This document shows, piece after piece, positions 36,706 through 46,802 of a stretch of DNA of 64,000 nucleotides. Source of the DNA: Bradyrhizobium sp. B097 (GTDB taxonomy: Bacteria; Pseudomonadota; Alphaproteobacteria; Rhizobiales; Xanthobacteraceae). Position 1 is the stretch's first letter, and each line of letters opens with the position of its first letter. The notes beneath the pieces were generated by a model, which did not search any database, was not told the DNA's origin, and worked only from the letters and a program-made list of their open reading frames with translations. The stretch is taken from positions 1,732,501-1,796,500 of the forward strand of contig NZ_CP152412.1 of the NCBI RefSeq assembly GCF_038957035.1, in the 5' to 3' direction. The position numbers and the translations under genes were made by a program.

Positions 36706-38358
36706 ATGCGGCAAGCCTATATCGGGGTGGACGTCGGGAGCACCAGCGCCCGGGCGGGGGTATTCGACGAGGCCGGCAAGCTATTGGGTTCGGCCCGGCA
36801 TCCGATCCGGGTCTGGCATGAGCCCGGCGATATTGTCGAGCAATCGTCCGATGACATCTGGGCGGCCTGCGTGACGTCCGTGCGTCACGCGATGCGCGAG
36901 GCAGCGGTCGCGGCCGAGCAGGTCAAGGGCATCGGTTTCGATGCGACCTGCTCGCTGGTCGTGCTCGACCAAGCCGGCCGGCCGCTCACCGTCAGCCCGT
37001 CTGGCGATCCCGCGCGCAATGTCGTGGTCTGGATGGACCACCGAGCGATGGACGAGACGGAGTTCGTCAACGCGACCGGCGACCGCGTGCTGCGCTATGT
37101 CGGCGGCGCCATCTCGCCGGAGATGGAGATCCCGAAGATCCTCTGGCTGAAGCGGCATCTGCCGGCGACCTTCGAGGCCGCCGGGCATTTCTTCGATCTC
37201 GCCGACTATCTTTCATTCCGCGCCTCCGGCTCGCTGGCGCGCTCGACCTGCACGGTCACCTGCAAATGGACCTATGTGGCCGGTGAGGGCGGCTGGAGCG
37301 AATCGTTCCTGAAGCGCGTCGGGTTAGAGACGCTTGCAGCGGATCGCTTTGCCCGGATCGGGACCGAGATCGTGCCGCCGGGCTCGCCGCTCGGCCGCGG
37401 GCTGTCGGAGGATGCCGCACGCGATCTCGGCCTGACGCCGGGAACCGCGGTCGGCGCCTCGCTGATCGACGCCCATGCCGGCGGCGTCGGCGCGATCGGC
37501 GGTCGTGACGGCTCGGGCGCCGACGTCGATGTCTGCCAGCGATTGGCCTACATCATGGGAACGTCGGCCTGCATCATGGCGACCACGGTCGATCCTTGCT
37601 TCGTGCCCGGCGTCTGGGGCCCGTATTTCGAAGGGATGGTGCCGGGCTTCTGGCTCAACGAGGGCGGCCAATCCGCCGCGGGCGCCGCGATCGATCATCT
37701 GCTCAAATCGCATCCGGCGCATGCCGAGGTTATGCTTGCTGCGAAGCACGACGGCGTCGACGTCATCGAGTATCTCGAAAAGCGCATTCTGGCGCGCAGC
37801 GGCAATGCCGGCGCAGCCGCGCTGCTCGCGCGCAACGTTCATGTCCTGCCGGAATTCCTCGGCAACCGATCGCCCTATGCCGATCCCGGCTCGCGCGCCG
37901 TGATCGCGGGGCTCGATCTCGACACCGACGTGTCGGCGCTGGAGCGGCTGTTTATCGCCGGCCTGTGCGGGCTGGCTTATGGCCTCGCCGACGTCATCGA
38001 GGCGCTGCAGGCCCACGGCGTCAGTGGCAAGACCATCGTGATCGGCGGCGGCGCCAGCCGCAGCCCCCTGGTGCGCCAGATCATGGCCGACACCACCGGT
38101 TACACGGTGGCGCTGCCGCAGACGCAAGAACCCGTCTTGCTCGGCGCCGCGATGCTGGGTGCGGTCGCCAGCGGTGCGCACAACTCGATCAATGCGGCGA
38201 TGGCCGGCATGTCGGCGCTCGGGCGGTTGAGCGAGCCGACCAGGCCCGAGCTCGCCGATTTCCATCGCAAGAAGCGCGGCGTGCACAAGATGCTGCGCCA
38301 GCTTGATCGCGACAGCCGCGAGGCGATGAAGCGGGCGCCCGGCGCGGCGCCGACTTGA
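36706..38358 (+). CDS. FGGY-family pentulose/carbohydrate kinase
   Basis: A 550-residue kinase of the ribulokinase-like branch of the FGGY family. The N-terminal ATPase motif is YIGVDVGSTSARAGVFDE, followed by GFDATCSLVVLD, VVVWMDHRAMDE and the C-terminal GGGASRSPLVRQIMADTTG with TQEPVLLGAAMLGAVASG. It phosphorylates a ketose, most likely D-ribulose or D-xylulose. It begins 27 bp after the SDR gene. A pentitol (ribitol or arabitol) route is therefore as plausible as sorbitol. Confidence 0.9.
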   Translation: MRQAYIGVDVGSTSARAGVFDEAGKLLGSARHPIRVWHEPGDIVEQSSDDIWAACVTSVRHAMREAAVAAEQVKGIGFDATCSLVVLDQAGRPLTVSPSGDPARNVVVWMDHRAMDETEFVNATGDRVLRYVGGAISPEMEIPKILWLKRHLPATFEAAGHFFDLADYLSFRASGSLARSTCTVTCKWTYVAGEGGWSESFLKRVGLETLAADRFARIGTEIVPPGSPLGRGLSEDAARDLGLTPGTAVGASLIDAHAGGVGAIGGRDGSGADVDVCQRLAYIMGTSACIMATTVDPCFVPGVWGPYFEGMVPGFWLNEGGQSAAGAAIDHLLKSHPAHAEVMLAAKHDGVDVIEYLEKRILARSGNAGAAALLARNVHVLPEFLGNRSPYADPGSRAVIAGLDLDTDVSALERLFIAGLCGLAYGLADVIEALQAHGVSGKTIVIGGGASRSPLVRQIMADTTGYTVALPQTQEPVLLGAAMLGAVASGAHNSINAAMAGMSALGRLSEPTRPELADFHRKKRGVHKMLRQLDRDSREAMKRAPGAAPT

Positions 38359-38367
38359 GGTGTTTGC

Positions 38368-39306
38368 ATGCTGCTGAGTTGCGGAGATGCGCTGATCGAT
38401 TTCCTGCCGTCGCGGACGGCGGATGGACGCGAGGCCCTGACGCCCGCGGTCGGCGGCTCCTGCCTCAACATCGCGATCGGCAGCGCCCGGCTCGATGTTC
38501 CCACCGGCTTTGTCGGCGGCATCTCGACCGACACCTTCGGCCGGATGATCGCCGATCACGCCACGGCGTCCGGCGTCGATCTCAGCCGCGCGACGCGCAG
38601 CGATTGCCAGGCGACGCTGGCCTTTGCGCGCGTGACCGGCACCGAGACGCAATACGCGTTCTATGACGCGGACACCGCATCGCGGAACTGGACCTACCGG
38701 CGCGAGGCGATTGCGCTTGACGGCGTCACCTGCCTTCACACCGGCTCGACCACGCTGGTCCATGACAAGGGTGCGGCAGAGACGCTGGCCTTCATCGAGC
38801 ATGCGCGGCCGAACGCGACGATCTCGCTCGATCCGAATTGCCGGCCGAACCTCGTCAAGGACAAGGACGCCTATCGCGCCCGCATGCTAGCGTTCTGCGG
38901 CAAGGCCGACATTGTAAAAATGTCCGACGTCGACTTCGCCTATCTGTTCGGCGATCAGGCCTATGCGGGGAGGGCCGAGGCGCTGCTGTCCGGCGGGGCG
39001 TCGCTCGTCGTCATTACGCGCGGCAATGATGGCGCCTCGGCCTGGCATCGCAAGGCCGGAGCGATCGAGGCCACGTCGCCGGTAGTGAATGTCGTGGATA
39101 CGATCGGCGCCGGCGACAGTTTTCAGGCCGCGCTGCTCGCTGCATTGCATCGGCTGGATCGGATCGCACGAGCGCAACTGCGCGAGATCAGCGCGGCCGA
39201 GCTCACACGCGCGCTGTCGTTTGCCTGCAACTGCGCTGCCTTCACCTGCACGCGCGCGGGCGCCGATCCGCCGCGGAGCCGGGAGTTGCCTGCGAACACC
39301 TGGTAG
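38368..39306 (+). CDS. PfkB-family carbohydrate kinase (fructokinase-like)
   Basis: A 312-residue ribokinase-fold enzyme. It has the N-terminal GDALIDFLPS, PAVGGSCLNIAIGSARL, GGISTDTFG and the catalytic/anion-hole motif DTIGAGDSFQAALL with the base Asp. It fits fructokinase, converting fructose from sorbitol or mannitol oxidation into fructose 6-phosphate. It follows the FGGY kinase by nine bases, so both are made together. Two different kinases imply more than one polyol is used. Confidence 0.9.
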   Translation: MLLSCGDALIDFLPSRTADGREALTPAVGGSCLNIAIGSARLDVPTGFVGGISTDTFGRMIADHATASGVDLSRATRSDCQATLAFARVTGTETQYAFYDADTASRNWTYRREAIALDGVTCLHTGSTTLVHDKGAAETLAFIEHARPNATISLDPNCRPNLVKDKDAYRARMLAFCGKADIVKMSDVDFAYLFGDQAYAGRAEALLSGGASLVVITRGNDGASAWHRKAGAIEATSPVVNVVDTIGAGDSFQAALLAALHRLDRIARAQLREISAAELTRALSFACNCAAFTCTRAGADPPRSRELPANTW

Positions 39307-39425
39307 GCCATGCGCCATCGCGGCCGCCCAGCGCGCCGTCATGCGCACGAGGCGATGGACTTGGCCGATGCAGCGCGGCACGATGCCCGGCGGTCGACCA
39401 CGTTTGATGCGAGCGCCTTGTCCCA

Positions 39426-40856
39426 ATGAGCGATGATCTCTGTATGCTGCCTGCCGTTGAGCTTCGTGCGCGCATCGCCCGCAAGGAGGTCTCTCCCGTC
39501 GAGCTCACCGCCGCGGTACTCGCCCGCGCCGAGCGGCTGCAACCCGAATTGAACTGCTTCATTACGCTGTGCGCCGACGAGGCGATGGTGCAGGCGAAGG
39601 CCGCGGAGCGGCAGGTCATGGCCGGCGAGCCGCTCGGGCTGCTGCACGGCATTCCCTTCACCGTGAAGGACATCGTCAGCACCAAAGGCGTGCGCACGAC
39701 CTTCGGCGCGGTGCCGTACCGGAACAACGTGCCCGACCATGATGCCGTGGCGGTGGCCCGGCTCCGTGCGCAGGGCGGAATATTGATCGGCAAGACCACG
39801 ACGCCGGAGTTCGGCAGCAAGTGCCTGACCGACTCGCCGCTGTTCGGCCGCACCCGCAATGCGTGGAGTGCGGAACGGACGAGCGGCGGTTCCAGCGGCG
39901 GCGCGGCGGTCGCGGTCGCGAGCGGCATCGCGCCGCTGGCGGTTGCGACCGACGGTGGCGGCTCGACCCGGATTCCCGCCGCGTGCAACGGCGTAGTAGG
40001 GATCAAGCAGAGCAACGGCGTGATCCCGCACAGCCAGGTGCAGGACGCCTTCGGCAACCAGACCTATGTCACGCCGACCACGCGCACCGTCGCCGACACC
40101 GCGCTGATGATGCAGGCGATGGCCGGCGAGGATCCGTCCGATCCCTGGTCGATTGGCGTGCCGGTGCCTGATTATCTCGATCGCGCGGCGCCGCGTGGCG
40201 ATCTCCGGGGCAGGCGGGTGCTGTTCTGCCTGTCGCCGCCGGGTCGTCCGGTGAGCGCGGATGTCGCCGCTGACTTCAAGGCGGGCCTCGACCGGCTGGC
40301 CGGCCTCGGCGCGGAACTCGAGGAGTTTTCCGGCGACGGCTTCGACATCGAACCGATCTGGCGCGCTATCAATCACACCGTCTGGCGCACCCGCTTCGGG
40401 AAGCTCGCGGCCGATCATCCCGATGACCTCAGCCCCACCTTCCTGAAGCAGCTCGCGCTCGCCGCAAAGGTCAGCGGCGTCGAGTACCAGCAGGCGATGT
40501 TCGACCGCACCGCGCTGTTCCGCCGCGTGCAGGCGCTGCTCGAGCGCGGCGACATCCTGGCGATGCCGACGCTGACCCGTACGGCGCTGCCGATCGATCA
40601 GGATCTGTTCGGCACCATCGACATCGACGGCCAGAGCTTCGACAGCGTGCGGCCGCACTGGTTTCCCTGGACCATGCTGTTCAACATGACCGGGCATCCC
40701 GCGATCAGCATTCCCTCCGGCTTCGGCCGCGACGACCTGCCGATCGGCCTGCATCTGGTCGGCCGCTTTAGGGCCGACGCGGAACTGCTGCGCGTCGCGG
40801 CGCTGTTCGAAGAGGCGAGCGATCTGCTTGGCCGCAGACCGGCGCTGAAATCATGA
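39426..40856 (+). CDS. Amidase (amidase-signature family)
   Basis: The 476-residue enzyme carries the Ser-cisSer-Lys triad: K81 in FTVKD, S156 in the GGSSGG signature and nucleophile S180 in TDGGGSTRIP. The C-terminal GHPAISIPSG is also typical. Cytosolic, no signal peptide. It hydrolyses an amide of unknown identity. The peptide-type ABC permease gene starts 76 bp later on the same strand, so the imported compound is probably its substrate. Some family members are Glu-tRNA amidotransferase A subunits, but no GatB/C genes are nearby. Confidence 0.92.
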   Translation: MSDDLCMLPAVELRARIARKEVSPVELTAAVLARAERLQPELNCFITLCADEAMVQAKAAERQVMAGEPLGLLHGIPFTVKDIVSTKGVRTTFGAVPYRNNVPDHDAVAVARLRAQGGILIGKTTTPEFGSKCLTDSPLFGRTRNAWSAERTSGGSSGGAAVAVASGIAPLAVATDGGGSTRIPAACNGVVGIKQSNGVIPHSQVQDAFGNQTYVTPTTRTVADTALMMQAMAGEDPSDPWSIGVPVPDYLDRAAPRGDLRGRRVLFCLSPPGRPVSADVAADFKAGLDRLAGLGAELEEFSGDGFDIEPIWRAINHTVWRTRFGKLAADHPDDLSPTFLKQLALAAKVSGVEYQQAMFDRTALFRRVQALLERGDILAMPTLTRTALPIDQDLFGTIDIDGQSFDSVRPHWFPWTMLFNMTGHPAISIPSGFGRDDLPIGLHLVGRFRADAELLRVAALFEEASDLLGRRPALKS

Positions 40857-40932
40857 ATGGTGCGGCGAAGGGCTTGCATTCGTTCGCGAACATGTTGAAA
40901 CCTGCGGCCTGTTCCTTACCCTTCGGGCGGGC

Positions 40933-41883
40933 ATGAGCGTATTCTTCCTGCGGCGGATCCTGACCCTGGTGGCGACACTGTTCGCGGCCTCGCTGATCAT
41001 TTTCCTGGTGCTCGACGCGTTGCCCGGCAATGCCGCGCAGATGCTGATGGGCGCCGACGCCTCGCCCGATGCGGTGCGCGCGCTCACCGTCAAGCTCGGG
41101 CTCGACCAGCCGCTCACGGTTCGCTATCTGCTCTGGATCAAGGGCATGGCGGTCGGCGATCTCGGCAACAGCTATGTCTATGGCACGCCGGTGGCCGGCC
41201 TGATCGCGGAGCGGCTGGTGCTGACGATCCCGCTCGCGATCATGTCGATGCTGATCACGGTGGTGCTGGCGCTGTCCGCCGGCATCTACACCGCGGCCAA
41301 CCACAACAAGATCGGCGATGTCGGCGTGATGTCGCTGACCCAGATCGGCATCGCGCTGCCGAATTTCTGGTTCGCGATCCTCTTGATCCTGCTGTTCTCG
41401 GTGAAGCTGCAATTGCTGTCCGCCGGCGGATTTGCCGGCTGGGACGACGGCATCTGGCTCGGGATCCGCTCACTGCTGCTGCCCGCGATCTCGCTTGCCG
41501 TGGTGCAGGCCGCGATCCTGGCCCGCGTCACCCGTTCGGCGGTGCTGGAGGTGCTGCGCGAGGACTTCGTCCGCACCGCGCGCGCCAAGGGGCTCGGCAA
41601 GCGCGAGGTCTTGTGGCGCCATGTGCTGCGCAACGCCATGATCCCGGTCATGACTGTCATGGGCCTGCAATTCGCCAACCTGCTGGCCGGTACCATCGTG
41701 ATCGAGAACGTGTTCTATCTGCCGGGCCTCGGCCGGCTGATCTTCCAGTCGATCGCCAACCGCGACCTGATCGTGGTGCGCAACTGCGTGATGCTGCTCG
41801 CCGCGATGGTCGTGACAGTCAATTTCGTGGTCGATGTGCTCTATGCCTTCATCGATCCGCGCATCAAGGTCGCCAACCTGTGA
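40933..41883 (+). CDS. Dipeptide/nickel-type ABC permease (DppB-like), system 1
   Basis: A 316-residue DppB-type permease starting MSVFFLRRILTLVATLFAAS (canonical N-terminal helix). It contains ADASPDAVRALTVKLGLDQPL, WRHVLRNAMIPVMTVMG and the EAA loop in DFVRTARAKGLGKREVLWRHVLRNA. About six membrane helices. Its stop overlaps the next start (GTGA), so the permease pair is coupled. It imports the substrate of the neighbouring amidase, probably an oligopeptide- or amide-like compound. Confidence 0.93.
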   Translation: MSVFFLRRILTLVATLFAASLIIFLVLDALPGNAAQMLMGADASPDAVRALTVKLGLDQPLTVRYLLWIKGMAVGDLGNSYVYGTPVAGLIAERLVLTIPLAIMSMLITVVLALSAGIYTAANHNKIGDVGVMSLTQIGIALPNFWFAILLILLFSVKLQLLSAGGFAGWDDGIWLGIRSLLLPAISLAVVQAAILARVTRSAVLEVLREDFVRTARAKGLGKREVLWRHVLRNAMIPVMTVMGLQFANLLAGTIVIENVFYLPGLGRLIFQSIANRDLIVVRNCVMLLAAMVVTVNFVVDVLYAFIDPRIKVANL

Positions 41884-42776
41884 GCGCGCCGCTGACCGCA
41901 TCCACCGGCACGGCGGCGATCGCACCGGGGGCGATGCCTGTGACCGGCTTCTGGCGCCGTGCGCTGCGCCATCGCAGCTTCGTGCTCGGTGCGGTGCTCA
42001 GCTTGGTCGTGCTCGGCGCGGCGCTGCTGTCGCTGGTCTGGACGCCGTGGTCGGCCTACGACATCGACGTCGCCTCGAAGCTGCACCCGCCGTCGGCGGC
42101 GCACTGGCTCGGCACCGACGTGCTCGGTCGCGACATCGTCTCGCTGCTGCTGGTCGGGGCGCGCTCCACCATCATGGTCGGCGTCATCGCGGTCGGCATC
42201 GGCCTGACCTTCGGCGTTGGCCTCGGCCTGATTGCAGCGGCCCGCAAGGGCTGGACCGAGGAGCTCATCATGCGGATGAGCGACTTCACCTTCGCTTTCC
42301 CGGCGGTGCTGTCGGCCATCATGCTCGCCGCGGTCGCGGGTCCGGGCATGGTAACGTCGATCACCGCGATCGGCATCTTCCAGATCCCGACCTTCGTCCG
42401 CGTCACCCGCGGCTCGGCCAATGCGATCTGGGCCCGCGAATTCGTGCTGGCCGCGCGCGCCGCGGGCAAGGGCTCATTCCGCATCACCGTCGAACACGTG
42501 CTGCCGAACATCCTGTCGATCCTGATCGTGCAGGCGACGATCCAGTTTGCGCTGGCGATCCTCGCCGAGGCCGCGTTGTCCTATCTCGGGCTCGGTACCC
42601 AGCCGCCGCAGCCGTCCTGGGGCCGCATGCTCAACGACGCGCAGACCCTGCTGTTCCAGTCGCCGATGCTCGCGGTCTACCCTGGTGTTGCGATCGCGAT
42701 CGCGGTGCTCGGGCTCAACCTGCTCGGTGACGGCTTGCGCGATCTGCTCGATCCCCGTCTGGCACGGGAGCGTTGA
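41880..42776 (+). CDS. Dipeptide/nickel-type ABC permease (DppC-like), system 1
   Basis: A 298-residue DppC-type permease with about six helices. GTG 41880 overlaps the preceding stop. Features: HPPSAAHWLGTDVLGRDIVSLLLVGAR (signature of the family), the EAA loop EFVLAARAAGKGSFRITVEHVLPN and AALSYLGLGTQPPQPSWGRML. It pairs with the DppB-like protein to form the channel. Confidence 0.93.
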   Translation: MSAPLTASTGTAAIAPGAMPVTGFWRRALRHRSFVLGAVLSLVVLGAALLSLVWTPWSAYDIDVASKLHPPSAAHWLGTDVLGRDIVSLLLVGARSTIMVGVIAVGIGLTFGVGLGLIAAARKGWTEELIMRMSDFTFAFPAVLSAIMLAAVAGPGMVTSITAIGIFQIPTFVRVTRGSANAIWAREFVLAARAAGKGSFRITVEHVLPNILSILIVQATIQFALAILAEAALSYLGLGTQPPQPSWGRMLNDAQTLLFQSPMLAVYPGVAIAIAVLGLNLLGDGLRDLLDPRLARER

Positions 42777-42778
42777 GC

Positions 42779-43783
42779 ATGGCTGACACAGGTACACCAC
42801 TGATCGAGGTGAAGGACCTGGGCGTCCGGCTCAACACCAGCCGCGGCCCGGCGCAGGCCGTCCGCGGCGTCAGCTTCGCGCTTCGCCGCGGCGAGACGCT
42901 CGGGCTGGTCGGCGAATCCGGTTGCGGCAAGTCGGTCACCGCGCTGGCGCTGATGGGGCTGCTGCCGGACAGCGCCGTGATCAGCGGCAGCATTCGGCTC
43001 GAAGGCGCAGAGCTCGTCGGCCTGCCTGATGCGGCCTATTGCAAGCTGCGCGGCAACCGCATCAGCATGATCTTCCAGGAGCCGATGACCGCGCTCAATC
43101 CGATGCACACGATTGGGCACCAGGTCGCCGAGCCGCTGCGGCGTCATACCGGTATCTCGGCAACAGAGGCGCGGCTGGAAGCCATTGCCTTGCTCGATCG
43201 CGTCGGGTTGCCCGATGCGGCGAAGCGCGTCGATGCTTATCCGCATCAGTTTTCCGGCGGCCAGCGCCAGCGCATCACGATCGCGATGGCGCTGGCCTGC
43301 CAGCCCGACGTGCTGATCGCCGACGAGCCGACCACGGCGCTCGACGTCACGATCCAGGGCCAGATCCTCGATCTGATCGCCGATCTCGTCGCGGAGCGCG
43401 GCATGTCGATGATCCTGATCTCGCACGATCTCGGCGTGATCGCCGAGAACGTCGAGCGCATGATGGTGATGTATGGCGGCACCGTCGTCGAAAGCGGCGC
43501 GACCGATGCCGTGTTCACGCGGATGGGCCATCCTTATACGCAGGGCCTGTTCCGCGCCCGCCCACGGCTCGGCGCGCGCAAGGGGACGCGGCTCGCGACC
43601 ATCGCCGGCACTGTGCCGGAGCTGGCCGACTTGCCCGCGGGATGCACCTTCGCCGATCGCTGCGCGATCGTCGAGGCGCGCTGCCGCGCGGCGCTGCCGG
43701 CTGTCGTCGATGTCGGCGCGGCGCATGGCGTGCGTTGCATCAGGACCGACGTCTCGATGGCGGCCGGGGGCGTTGGCGCATGA
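42779..43783 (+). CDS. Peptide-type ABC ATP-binding protein (DppD-like), system 1
   Basis: A 334-residue ATPase with Walker [11 protein letters not shown]-loop [11 protein letters not shown], signature [16 protein letters not shown], Walker [13 protein letters not shown] and the C-terminal oligopeptide-ATPase segment [15 protein letters not shown]. It works with the following DppF-like ATPase; their genes overlap (ATGA at 43780). ATG 42779 lies just after the preceding stop with CGGGAG upstream. Confidence 0.95.
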   Translation: MADTGTPLIEVKDLGVRLNTSRGPAQAVRGVSFALRRGETLGLVGESGCGKSVTALALMGLLPDSAVISGSIRLEGAELVGLPDAAYCKLRGNRISMIFQEPMTALNPMHTIGHQVAEPLRRHTGISATEARLEAIALLDRVGLPDAAKRVDAYPHQFSGGQRQRITIAMALACQPDVLIADEPTTALDVTIQGQILDLIADLVAERGMSMILISHDLGVIAENVERMMVMYGGTVVESGATDAVFTRMGHPYTQGLFRARPRLGARKGTRLATIAGTVPELADLPAGCTFADRCAIVEARCRAALPAVVDVGAAHGVRCIRTDVSMAAGGVGA

Positions 43784-44814
43784 CCGTGCTCGATCAGCTC
43801 CAGTCCGAGCCCGCGACGCCGCTGCTTGAGGTAACGGATCTCGCGCAGCGTTACACGCTGCCGCGTGAAAGCCTGTTCAAGCCGGCGGCGCAGGTGCACG
43901 CGCTCAATGGCGTCACGGCTCGGGTCATGCCGGGCAAGAGCCTCGGCGTGGTCGGCGAGTCCGGGTCGGGCAAATCGACCTTTGCGCGGCTGGTGATGGC
44001 GCTGGAGCGGCCGACATCGGGCACGGTGTGTTTGCGGGGTCGCGACCTCAACCGGATGCCGCCGCACGAGCTGCGCCACGCGCGCCGCGATTTCCAGATG
44101 GTGTTCCAGGATCCCTATGGCTCGCTCGATCCGCGGCAGACCATCGTGCGCATCGTGGCCGAGCCGCTGACCGCGCTCGGGCGGATCGATCGCGGCAGCC
44201 TGCGCGAGCGCGTCGCCACGGTGCTGCGGCAGGTCGGGTTGCGCGATGCCGACATGGACAAGTTCCCGCACGAATTCTCCGGCGGCCAGCGCCAGCGCAT
44301 CGCGATTGCGCGCGCGCTGATCACCCAGCCGAAGCTGATCGTCGCCGACGAGCCGGTCTCGGCGCTCGACGTCTCGGTGCAGGCGCAGGTGCTCAATCTG
44401 ATGCAGGATCTGCAGGACGAGTTCGGTCTGAGCTACATCCTGATCAGCCACGACCTCGCGGTGGTCGATCTGCTCTGCGACGAGATCGCGGTGATGTATC
44501 TCGGGCGGATCGTGGAGCAGGGGCGGCCCACCGATCTGTTCGCCCGCAGCGCCCATCCCTACACGCGTGCGCTGCTGGATGCGGTTCCGCGCGCCCGGGC
44601 AGGTGGTGTCCGGCGCCGCCGCGGCGCGCAGGCGATCGGCTCGCAGGCCTCGGCCGCGGCCGGCTGTCCTTACGCGCCGCGCTGTCCCCTGGCCGACCAG
44701 CATTGTCGCGAGGCGGCGCCTGCGCTACGCAACGTCGGAGACGCCCATCTGGCGGCCTGCCATTACGCCGAAGCCGTGATGGCGCTGCCGCCAGTGGTCG
44801 CGGAGGCCGGTTAG
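43780..44814 (+). CDS. Peptide-type ABC ATP-binding protein (DppF-like), system 1
   Basis: A 344-residue ATPase with Walker A GESGSGKST, FQDPYGSLDPR (Q-loop), [27 protein letters not shown] and the C-terminal Cys-containing GCPYAPRCPLADQHC typical of the OppF/DppF tail. It starts within the DppD-like stop. It completes a heterodimeric ATPase for system 1. Confidence 0.95.
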   Translation: MTVLDQLQSEPATPLLEVTDLAQRYTLPRESLFKPAAQVHALNGVTARVMPGKSLGVVGESGSGKSTFARLVMALERPTSGTVCLRGRDLNRMPPHELRHARRDFQMVFQDPYGSLDPRQTIVRIVAEPLTALGRIDRGSLRERVATVLRQVGLRDADMDKFPHEFSGGQRQRIAIARALITQPKLIVADEPVSALDVSVQAQVLNLMQDLQDEFGLSYILISHDLAVVDLLCDEIAVMYLGRIVEQGRPTDLFARSAHPYTRALLDAVPRARAGGVRRRRGAQAIGSQASAAAGCPYAPRCPLADQHCREAAPALRNVGDAHLAACHYAEAVMALPPVVAEAG

Positions 44815-44870
44815 TCCATTGTGCGGGACCAGCCCAGGCTGATGAAAGAGCACGTCCGGGGAGCAGACCA

Positions 44871-46361
44871 ATGTTGAGGAAATTGTGCATCATTGCGGCC
44901 GCTGCCGCGCTCGCCGCAGCGCCGCTGCCGAGCCTCGCGCAGGGCAAGAAGGACAGCGTCGTGATGGGCATGACGCTGGAGCCGCCGGGACTCGATCCCA
45001 CCAACGCGGCGGCCGCGGCGATCGCCGAAGTGACTCTCTACAACGTCTATGAGACGCTGACCAAGATCAACGAGGACGGCTCGGTGTCGCCGCTGCTCGC
45101 CGAGAGCTGGCAGGCCTCGCCGGATCTCAAGACCTACACCTTCAAGCTCCGCAAGGGCGTCAAATTCCACAACGGTGAGCCGTTCGATTCCGCGGCGGTC
45201 AAGTTCACGTTCGACCGCGCCGCGGCGCCGACCTCGACCAACAAGGACAGGAGCCTGTACCAGGCCTTCGCGTCGGTGACGGCGCCCGACCCGGAGACGA
45301 TCGTCGTCGCGCTGAAGTACGCCGAGCCGAACCTGCCGTTCCTGCTCGGTCAGGCGTCCGGCTCGATCGTCGAGCCGAAGAGCGCGCCGACCGACGTGAC
45401 GCAGCCGGTCGGCACCGGGCCCTATACACTCGGCAGCTGGGCCAAGGGCTCGTCGATCACGCTGGTGAAATGGCCGGAGTATCGCAACGCTGCCGCGATC
45501 AAGCTTTCCAAGGTGACGATCCGCTTCATCGGCGATCCCGCCGCGCAGGTCGCGGCGCTGCTGTCGGGCGACGTCGACGCGTTTCCGCGGGTTGCGGCGG
45601 CGCGTAGCCTGGCACAGTTCAAGGCCGATCCGCGCTTCAACGTGTTGATCGGCGGCTCGCGAACAAAAACCATCGTCGGCATCAACGAGCGCAAGAAGCC
45701 GCTTGATGACGTCCGGGTTCGCCGTGCCATCCTGGCGGCGATCGACCGCAAGGCGATGATCGACGGCGCGGTCGACGGCTTCGGCACGCCGATCGGCAGC
45801 TTCTACACGCCGGGATCGCTCGGCTATGTCGATACCACCGGCATCAACCCCTACGATCCTGAACTCGCCAAGAAGCTGCTGGCCGAGGCCGGCGTCAAGA
45901 CGCCGCTCGAGCTAAGCCTCAAGCTGCCGCCGCCATCCTACGCGCGGCAGGGCGGCGAGGTGCTCGCGGCGCAGCTCGCCAAGGTCGGCATCGTTGCCAA
46001 GATCGAGAACGTGGAATGGGCGCAATGGCTGTCGCAGGTCTTCACCGGCCCGCACAATTACGATCTCACCATCGTCGCGCATGTCGAGCCGTTCGACCTC
46101 GTGAAGCTGACCGAGCCGGATTACTATCTCGGCTACAAGTCCGAGGCGTTCAACGCGCTCTATCAGCAGATCATGGCGACGCCTGACGAAGCCGGTCGCG
46201 CCAAGCTGCTCGGCGACGCGCAGCGGATGCTGGCAACCGATGCGGTCGCCGGCTTTTTGTTCCAGCCGCAATTGATCACGATCGCCAGCAAGAAGCTGAA
46301 GGGCGTATGGAAGAACGTGCCGCAGTTCGAGAATGATTTCTCGACCTGGGCTTGGGAGTAA
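44871..46361 (+). CDS. Peptide/nickel-type ABC substrate-binding protein (SBP_bac_5), system 1
   Basis: A 496-residue periplasmic receptor with a signal peptide (CIIAAAAALAAAPLPSLAQ) and the family 5 signature near residues 60-110 (LLAESWQASPDLKTYTFKLRKGVKFHNGEPFDSAAVKFTFDR). ATG 44871 has GGGGAG 8 bp upstream. It ends the operon of amidase and importer 1. At its stop codon an 11-bp tandem duplication (CTTGGGAGTAA twice) gives two in-series stop-like ends. Ligand unknown. Confidence 0.93.
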   Translation: MLRKLCIIAAAAALAAAPLPSLAQGKKDSVVMGMTLEPPGLDPTNAAAAAIAEVTLYNVYETLTKINEDGSVSPLLAESWQASPDLKTYTFKLRKGVKFHNGEPFDSAAVKFTFDRAAAPTSTNKDRSLYQAFASVTAPDPETIVVALKYAEPNLPFLLGQASGSIVEPKSAPTDVTQPVGTGPYTLGSWAKGSSITLVKWPEYRNAAAIKLSKVTIRFIGDPAAQVAALLSGDVDAFPRVAAARSLAQFKADPRFNVLIGGSRTKTIVGINERKKPLDDVRVRRAILAAIDRKAMIDGAVDGFGTPIGSFYTPGSLGYVDTTGINPYDPELAKKLLAEAGVKTPLELSLKLPPPSYARQGGEVLAAQLAKVGIVAKIENVEWAQWLSQVFTGPHNYDLTIVAHVEPFDLVKLTEPDYYLGYKSEAFNALYQQIMATPDEAGRAKLLGDAQRMLATDAVAGFLFQPQLITIASKKLKGVWKNVPQFENDFSTWAWE

Positions 46362-46372
46362 CTTGGGAGTAA
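46351..46372 (+). repeat. Tandem 11-bp duplication across a stop codon
   Basis: CTTGGGAGTAA occurs twice in direct succession (46351-46361, 46362-46372), followed by a partial CCCGGGAG. The first copy supplies the terminal Leu-Gly... codons' frame and TAA of the binding-protein gene. Confidence 0.85.
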
Positions 46373-46802
46373 CCCGGGAGCAGGCGATCGCGCTGGCGAA
46401 GACCAGTGGCTTCAGCCGGAGCCGCACCTCGCGCGCCGCCGTCGCTTGACGCTTAGTCTCATTTTGCGTGCTGCGCCTGCGAAGGCGAATGTGTCCGGCG
46501 ATGCGCGAAGGCGCCGGAAGCTACCGATATTGCTCAGATTGATGCAAGCCCGCGGTCGCAGCACTTCGGGCGCGCGACCGCATGCTGTTGCAGTTTCGCA
46601 TTGAGCGCATCGGTTGTCTTTGTGAAGGACAGCGCTAACATGGAACCCGTCCATCGATACCTGTCGTTGTCTTTTTTTTGATCATCTATTGCAGCGCAAC
46701 CAAAGCCATCCACGGTGTGCGCTCGCTACGGCGGCCAGGCCTCGAGGGGGAAGTAGCAAACACCATCCCTGATACTGCAACCAAGAAATAACGGGGGAGA
46801 CT
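46373..46802. other. 430-bp region upstream of the PQQ dehydrogenase
   Basis: No gene is recognised. It should hold the promoter of the PQQ dehydrogenase. A TCTTTTTTTTG tract lies near 46670. A GGAAC-N18-CGTT at 46642-46668 has a spacer too long for EcfG. No other clear signal was found. Confidence 0.4.

Noticed and set aside
36706..38358. Xylulokinase (XylB) as a specific call
   Set aside because: Motifs fit the broader FGGY ribulokinase-like branch, so the exact substrate could not be fixed.
42773..42778. TTG 42773 as start of the DppD-like gene
   Set aside because: It lies inside the previous gene's last codons; ATG 42779 is better placed relative to CGGGAG.
46642..46668. EcfG-like GGAAC...CGTT upstream of the PQQ dehydrogenase
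   Set aside because: The spacer is 18 bp, outside the 16-17 bp accepted for EcfG promoters, and it is 135 bp from the start codon.
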